From Euglena gracilis (lineage: Eukaryota > Euglenozoa > Euglenophyceae > Euglenales > Euglenaceae): DNA of 25,509 nt. Both the position numbers and the translations under genes were made by a program. The notes under the pieces are model-generated. The model was not told where the DNA came from and made no database searches. It saw only the letters and a list, made by a program, of their open reading frames with translations. Of the stretch, positions 19,841 to 25,509 are shown one piece after another. Location of the stretch: positions 1 to 25,509 of the forward strand of contig CAAHFI010869812.1 in NCBI GenBank assembly GCA_900893395.1, read 5' to 3'. The stretch's first letter is position 1. Every line of letters begins with the position of its first letter.

Positions 19841-22085
19841 GCACGTAAGTAACGGACGCCCCAAAAACGTCATTTTTCGGCCATTTTCGGCCGAAATCGG
19901 CTGCGCCGGCGCTCCAAAAACGAGCGCTCTGCCCCGGCTAGAGGTCGGCGATCCTTTACCTAACTGTTGCGAAGGGCGGCGGGCGGATAGGCGCAATTTT
20001 GCCCGCGGCGGGCGTGCGTAAAACGCAGCAGTTACCGCCCGGGAGGCGCAAAATAGCACGTAAGTAACGGACGCCCCAAAAACGTCATTTTTCGGCCATT
20101 TTCGGCCGAAATCGGCTGCGCCGGCGCTCCAAAAACGAGCGCTCTGCCCCGGCTAGAGGTCGGCGATCCTTTACCTAACTGTTGCGAAGGGCGGCGGGCG
20201 GATAGGCGCAATTTTGCCCGCGGCGGGCGTGCGTAAAACGCAGCAGTTACCGCCCGGGAGGCGCAAAATAGCACGTAAGTAACGGACGCCCCAAAAACGT
20301 CATTTTTCGGCCATTTTCGGCCGAAATCGGCTGCGCCGGCGCTCCAAAAACGAGCGCTCTGCCCCGGCTAGAGGTCGGCGATCCTTTACCTAACTGTTGC
20401 GAAGGGCGGCGGGCGGATAGGCGCAATTTTGCCCGCGGCGGGCGTGCGTAAAACGCAGCAGTTACCGCCCGGGAGGCGCAAAATAGCACGTAAGTAACGG
20501 ACGCCCCAAAAACGTCATTTTTCGGCCATTTTCGGCCGAAATCGGCTGCGCCGGCGCTCCAAAAACGAGCGCTCTGCCCCGGCTAGAGGTCGGCGATCCT
20601 TTACCTAACTGTTGCGAAGGGCGGCGGGCGGATAGGCGCAATTTTGCCCGCGGCGGGCGTGCGTAAAACGCAGCAGTTACCGCCCGGGAGGCGCAAAATA
20701 GCACGTAAGTAACGGACGCCCCAAAAACGTCATTTTTCGGCCATTTTCGGCCGAAATCGGCTGCGCCGGCGCTCCAAAAACGAGCGCTCTGCCCCGGCTA
20801 GAGGTCGGCGATCCTTTACCTAACTGTTGCGAAGGGCGGCGGGCGGATAGGCGCAATTTTGCCCGCGGCGGGCGTGCGTAAAACGCAGCAGTTACCGCCC
20901 GGGAGGCGCAAAATAGCACGTAAGTAACGGACGCCCCAAAAACGTCATTTTTCGGCCATTTTCGGCCGAAATCGGCTGCGCCGGCGCTCCAAAAACGAGC
21001 GCTCTGCCCCGGCTAGAGGTCGGCGATCCTTTACCTAACTGTTGCGAAGGGCGGCGGGCGGATAGGCGCAATTTTGCCCGCGGCGGGCGTGCGTAAAACG
21101 CAGCAGTTACCGCCCGGGAGGCGCAAAATAGCACGTAAGTAACGGACGCCCCAAAAACGTCATTTTTCGGCCATTTTCGGCCGAAATCGGCTGCGCCGGC
21201 GCTCCAAAAACGAGCGCTCTGCCCCGGCTAGAGGTCGGCGATCCTTTACCTAACTGTTGCGAAGGGCGGCGGGCGGATAGGCGCAATTTTGCCCGCGGCG
21301 GGCGTGCGTAAAACGCAGCAGTTACCGCCCGGGAGGCGCAAAATAGCACGTAAGTAACGGACGCCCCAAAAACGTCATTTTTCGGCCATTTTCGGCCGAA
21401 ATCGGCTGCGCCGGCGCTCCAAAAACGAGCGCTCTGCCCCGGCTAGAGGTCGGCGATCCTTTACCTAACTGTTGCGAAGGGCGGCGGGCGGATAGGCGCA
21501 ATTTTGCCCGCGGCGGGCGTGCGTAAAACGCAGCAGTTACCGCCCGGGAGGCGCAAAATAGCACGTAAGTAACGGACGCCCCAAAAACGTCATTTTTCGG
21601 CCATTTTCGGCCGAAATCGGCTGCGCCGGCGCTCCAAAAACGAGCGCTCTGCCCCGGCTAGAGGTCGGCGATCCTTTACCTAACTGTTGCGAAGGGCGGC
21701 GGGCGGATAGGCGCAATTTTGCCCGCGGCGGGCGTGCGTAAAACGCAGCAGTTACCGCCCGGGAGGCGCAAAATAGCACGTAAGTAACGGACGCCCCAAA
21801 AACGTCATTTTTCGGCCATTTTCGGCCGAAATCGGCTGCGCCGGCGCTCCAAAAACGAGCGCTCTGCCCCGGCTAGAGGTCGGCGATCCTTTACCTAACT
21901 GTTGCGAAGGGCGGCGGGCGGATAGGCGCAATTTTGCCCGCGGCGGGCGTGCGTAAAACGCAGCAGTTACCGCCCGGGAGGCGCAAAATAGCACGTAAGT
22001 AACGGACGCCCCAAAAACGTCATTTTTCGGCCATTTTCGGCCGAAATCGGCTGCGCCGGCGCTCCAAAAACGAGCGCTCTGCCCC
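19721..22085 (+). repeat. Eleven apparently identical 215-bp units
   Basis: Landmarks at 19,721, 19,936, 20,151 and on to 22,086 are all exactly 215 bp apart, and both variable windows have the same spelling throughout. On reading I found no difference between these units. This makes it the youngest or most recently homogenised block in the window. An assembler-generated repeat expansion would look the same. Confidence 0.85.
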
Positions 22086-22420
22086 GGCTAGAGGTCGGCG
22101 ATCCTTTACCTAATGTTGCGAAGGGCGGCGGGCGGATAGGCGCAATTTTGCCCGCGGCGGGCGTGCGTAAAACGCAGCAGTTACCGCCCGGGAGGCGCAA
22201 AATAGCACGTAAGTAACGGACGCCCCAAAAACGTCATTTTTCGGCCATTTTCGGCCGAAATCGGCTGCGCCGGCGCTCCAAAAACGAGCGCTCTGCCCCG
22301 GCTAGAGGTCGGCGATCCTTTACCTAACTGTTGCGAAGGGCGGCGGGCGGATAGGCGCAATTTTGCCCGCGGCGGGCGTGCGTAAAACGCAGCAGTTACC
22401 GCCCGGGAGGCGCAAAATAG
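19841..22420 (+). repeat. Zone E satellite subfamily (215 bp, CACGTAAGTAACGG / CCTAACTG)
   Basis: Units carry CACGTAAGTAACGG, CCTAACTGTTGCG, GGATAGG and GGCCATT. Landmark spacing is exactly 215 bp for most of the zone. Two changes, CCTAATG near 22,110 and CACGTAGTAACGG near 22,421, mark the right side where uniformity ends. Confidence 0.92.
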
Positions 22421-24425
22421 CACGTAGTAACGGACGCCCCAAAAACGTCATTTTTCGGCCGTTTTCGGCCGAAATCGGCTGCGCCGGCGCTCCAAAAACG
22501 AGCGCTCTGCCCCGGCTAGAGGTCGGCGATCCTTTACCTAACTGTTGCGAAGGGCGGCGGGCGGATAGGCGCAATTTTGCCCGCGGCGGGCGTGCGTAAA
22601 ACGCAGCAGTTACCGCCCGGGAGGCGCAAAATAGCACGTAAGTAACGGACGCCCCAAAAACGTCATTTTTCGGCCATTTTCGGCCGAAATCGGCTGCGCC
22701 GGCGCTCCAAAAACGAGCGCTCTGCCCCGGCTAGAGGTCGGCGATCCTTTACCTAACTGTTGCGAAGGGCGGCGGGCGGATAGGCGCAATTTTGCCCGCG
22801 GCGGGCGTGCGTAAAACGCAGCAGTTACCGCCCGGGAGGCGCAAAATAGCACGTAAGTAACGGACGCCCCAAAAACGTCATTTTTCGGCCATTTTCGGCC
22901 GAAATCGGCTGCGCCGGCGCTCCAAAAACGAGCGCTCTGCCCCGGCTAGAGGTCGGCGATCCTTTACCTGAATGTTGCGAAGGGCGGCGGGCGGATAGGC
23001 GCAATTTTGCCCGCGGCGGGCGTGCGTAAAACGCAGCAGTTACCGCCCGGGAGGCGCAAAATAGCACGTAAGTAACGGACGCCCCAAAAACGTCATTTTT
23101 CGGCCATTTTCGGCCGAAATCGGCTGCGCCGGCGCTCCAAAAACGAGCGCTCTGCCCCGGCTAGAGGTCGGCGATCCTTTACCTAATGTTGCGAAGGGCG
23201 GCGGGCGGATAGGCGCAATTTTGCCCGCGGCGGGCGTGCGTAAAACGCAGCAGTTACCGCCCGGGAGGCGCAAAATAGCACGTAAGTAACGGACGCCCCA
23301 AAAACGTCATTTTTCGGCCTTTTCGGCCGAAATCGGCTGCGCCGGCGCTCCAAAAACGAGCGCTCTGCCCCGGCTAGAGGTCGGCGATCCTTTACCTAAC
23401 TGTTGCGAAGGGCGGCGGCGGATAGGCGCAATTTTGCCCGCGGCGGGCGTGCGTAAAACGCAGCAGTTACCGCCCGGGAGGCGCAAAATAGCACGTAAGT
23501 AACGGACGCCCCAAAAACGTCATTTTTCGGCCATTTTCGGCCGAAATCGGCTGCGCGGCGCTCCAAAAACGAGCGCTCTGCCCCGGCTAGAGGTCGGCGA
23601 TCCTTTACCTAACTGTTGCGAAGGGCGGCGGGCGGATAGGCGCAATTTTGCCCGCGGCGGGCGTGCGTAAAACGCAGCAGTTACCGCCCGGGAGGCGCAA
23701 AATAGCACGTAACGGACGCCCCAAAAACGTCATTTTTCGGCCGTTTTCGGCCGAAATCGGCTGCGCCGGCGCTCCAAAAACGAGCGCTCTGCCCCGGCTA
23801 GAGGTCGGCGATCCTTTACCTACTGTTGCGAAGGGCGGCGGCGGATAGGCGCAATTTTGCCCGCGGCGGGCGTGCGTAAAACGCAGCAGTTACCGCCCGG
23901 GAGGCGCAAAAAGCACGTAACGGACGCCCCAAAAACGTCATTTTTCGGCCGTTTTCGGCCGAAATCGGCTGCGCCGGCGCTCCAAAAACGAGCGCTCTGC
24001 CCCGGCTAGAGGTCGGCGATCCTTTACCTGACTGTTGCGAAGGGCGGCGGGCGGATAGGCGCAATTTTGCCCGCGGCGGGCGTGCGTAAAACGCAGCAGT
24101 TACCGCCCGGGAGGCGCAAAATAGCACGTAACGGACGCCCCAAAAACGTCATTTTTCGGCCGTTTTCGGCCGAAATCGGCTGCGCCGGCGCTCCAAAAAC
24201 GAGCGCTCTGCCCCGGCTAGAGGTCGGCGATCCTTTACCTGACTGTTGCGAAGGGCGGCGGGCGGATAGGCGCAATTTTGCCCGCGGCGGGCGTGCGTAA
24301 AACGCAGCAGTTACCGCCCGGGAGGCGCAAAATAGCACGTAAACGGACGCCCCAAAAACGTCATTTTTCGGCGTTTTCGGCCGAAATCGGCTGCGCCGGC
24401 GCTCCAAAAACGAGCGCTCTGCCCC
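22421..24425 (+). repeat. Zone F variable units (CACGTAACGG, GGCCGTTTTCGG, CCTGACTG)
   Basis: Uniformity breaks down. GGCCGTTTTCGG first appears near 22,459 and recurs near 23,742, 23,949 and 24,161, mixed with GGCCATT units. Junctions include CACGTAAGTAACGG and CACGTAACGG. Links include CCTAACTG, CCTGAATG, CCTACTG and CCTGACTG. Single-base losses appear in otherwise fixed blocks, such as GGCGGCGGATAGG near 23,415 and 23,838, and AAAAGCAC near 23,911. Spacings run from 208 to 215 bp. Confidence 0.88.
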
Positions 24426-25509
24426 GGGTAGAGGTCGGCGATCCTTTACCTGACTGTTGCGAAGGGCGCCGGCCGGACAGGCGCAATTTTGCCCGCGGCG
24501 GGCGTGCGTAAAACGCAGCAGTTACCGCCCGGAGGCGCAAAATAGCACTTTGGTAACGGACGCCCCAAAAAACGTCGTTTTTCGGCCGTTTTCGGCCGAA
24601 ATCGGCCGCGCCGGCGCTCCAAAAACGAGCGCTCTGCCCCGGGTAGAGGTCGGCGATCCTTTACCTGACTGTTGCGAAGGGCGCCGGCCGACAGGCGCAA
24701 TTTTGCCCGCGGCGGGCGTAAAACGCAGCAGTTACCGCCCGGAGGCGCAAAATAGCACTTTGGTAAGGACGCGTTACCGCCCGGGAGGCGCAAAATAGCA
24801 CGTAAGTAACGGACGCCCCCAAAAACGTCATTTTTCGGCCTTTTCGGCCGAAATCGGCTGCGCCGCGCTCCAAAAACGAGCGCTCTGCCCCGGCTAGAGG
24901 TCGGCGATCCTTTACCTATGTTGCGAAGGGCGGCGGCGGATAGCGCAATTTTGCCCGCGGCGGGCGTGCGTAAACGCAGCGTTACGCCCGGGAGGCGCAA
25001 AATAGCACGTAAGTAACGGACGCCCCAAAACGTCATTTTTTCGGCCGTTTTCGGCCGAAATCGGCTGCGCCGGCGCTCCAAAAACGAGCGCTCTGCCCCG
25101 GCTAGAGGTCGGCGATCCTTTACCTAACTGTTGCGAAGGGCGGCGGGCGGATAGGCGCAATTTTGCCCGCGGCGGGCGTGCGTAAAACGCAGCCGTTACC
25201 GCCCGGGAGGCGCAAAATAGCACGTAAAACGGACGCCCCCAAAAACGTCATTTTTCGGCCGTTTTCGGCCGAAATCGGCTGCGCCGGCGCTCCAAAAACG
25301 AGCGCTCTGCCCCGGCTAGAGGTCGGCGATCCTTTACCTAATGTTGCGAAGGGCGGCGGGCGGATAGGCGCAATTTTGCCCGCGGCGGCGTGCGTAAAAC
25401 GCAGCGTTACCGCCGGGAGGCGCAAAATAGCACGTAAGTAACGGACGCCCCCAGAAACGTCATTTTCGGCCGTTTTCGGCCGAAATCGCTGCGCCGGCGC
25501 CCAAAAACG
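24426..25509 (+). repeat. Zone G decayed right-edge units with A-like island
   Basis: These units show many more substitutions and small indels than the core: GGGTAGAGG instead of GGCTAGAGG (24,426, 24,641), GCCGGCCGG, ATCGGCCGCGCC, CGCCGCGCTCC, TGCGTAAACGC and CCCCCAGAAACG among them. From about 24,470 to 24,766 the units carry GACAGG and CACTTTGGTAA, the zone A diagnostics, although zone A proper lies more than 20 kb away. The array still continues at the window end, so any border lies beyond 25,509. Confidence 0.85.
24641..24891 (+). repeat. 251-bp chimeric unit with partial internal duplication
   Basis: The segment GTTACCGCCCGGAGGCGC to AATAGCAC occurs twice, at 24,731-24,758 and 24,773-24,801, 42 bp apart. 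The first copy continues as CACTTTGGTAAGGACGC (zone A type) and breaks off. The second continues as CACGTAAGTAACGG (zone C/E type). The break near 24,772 therefore joins an A-type unit to an E-type unit out of register. GACGC and ACGC are shared near the joint, so short-homology recombination is plausible but not proven. Confidence 0.85.

Larger units (their letters stand above)
1..25509 (+). repeat. Tandem satellite array, ~120 head-to-tail units of 208-215 bp
   Basis: The window is one uninterrupted direct tandem repeat. The landmark GGCTAGAGG (GGGTAGAGG in two right-edge copies) starts at 53, 257, 470, 684 and so on to 25,314, 120 times in all, always on the same strand. Spacing is 211 bp in most of the middle, 211-214 bp on the left and 215 bp in a block near the right. 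Outliers are 199, 204 and 251 bp. No unique sequence interrupts the array, and both window ends fall inside a unit, so the true length exceeds 25.5 kb. No gene is supported anywhere in it. The genomic role (pericentromere, subtelomere, heterochromatin, rDNA spacer) cannot be decided without flanking sequence. I do not recognise the family. Confidence 0.98.

Noticed and set aside
1-25509. CRISPR array (fixed repeats with short variable parts)
   Set aside because: The repeat is about 211 bp, the variable parts are only 2-6 nt and few in kind, and there are no unique spacers and no cas genes.
1-25509. Tandem transposon or retroelement remnants as the source of the array
   Set aside because: No terminal inverted repeats, target-site duplications, transposase, reverse transcriptase or integrase-like frame is seen. 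The short palindromes are internal to the unit.
1-25509. Telomere repeat, rRNA gene or replication-origin repeat set
   Set aside because: No short telomeric motif or rRNA-like conserved stretch is visible, and iteron-type origins use much shorter units. An rDNA-spacer origin stays possible but nothing in the window shows it.

Overview
The whole window is one head-to-tail tandem satellite array. A landmark (GGCTAGAGG, or GGGTAGAGG in two copies) occurs 120 times, from position 53 to 25,314, usually 208-215 bp apart. The array runs off both ends of the window. I see no real protein gene, tRNA, rRNA, CRISPR array or mobile element. The many open frames come from a GC-rich repeat read through in shifting registers. 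The organism cannot be named from this. An uninterrupted 25.5-kb, 211-215-bp satellite is most typical of eukaryotic heterochromatin, a (peri)centromere, a subtelomere or a long rDNA-spacer subrepeat block. The unit is about 61% G+C (129 of 211 bases by hand) with 29 CpG, so it shows no CpG depletion. That argues against a genome with long-standing CpG methylation and decay.

Layout, by diagnostic bases. Zone A (1-3,790) has mostly 211-214-bp units with CACTTT(GGT)AACGG and GGACAGG, and a hint of a three-unit higher-order repeat. Zone B (3,791-17,090) is the largest block, with mostly 211-bp units marked CACGTTAACGG and GGATAGG. Zone C (17,091-18,780) is a mixed transition. Zone D (18,781-19,840) has five CACGTAAAACGG units. 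Zone E (19,841-22,420) has very uniform 215-bp units with CACGTAAGTAACGG and CCTAACTG. Zone F (22,421-24,425) becomes variable, and GGCCGTTTTCGG appears. Zone G (24,426-25,509) is decayed and contains an A-like island and a 251-bp chimeric unit.

Nearly all differences between core units fall in two windows of about 2-6 nt, plus two single-base positions. The other ~190 bp are almost invariant. The unit is rich in symmetry: a nested hairpin, several perfect palindromes, and A/T tracts spaced about 10 bp apart that predict curved DNA. Core homogeneity, decayed edges, zone-specific variants and duplicated multi-unit segments fit satellite evolution by unequal crossover and gene conversion. The most interesting points are the confined variability, the conserved palindrome/hairpin/curvature module, and the return of A-type diagnostics at the far right edge.
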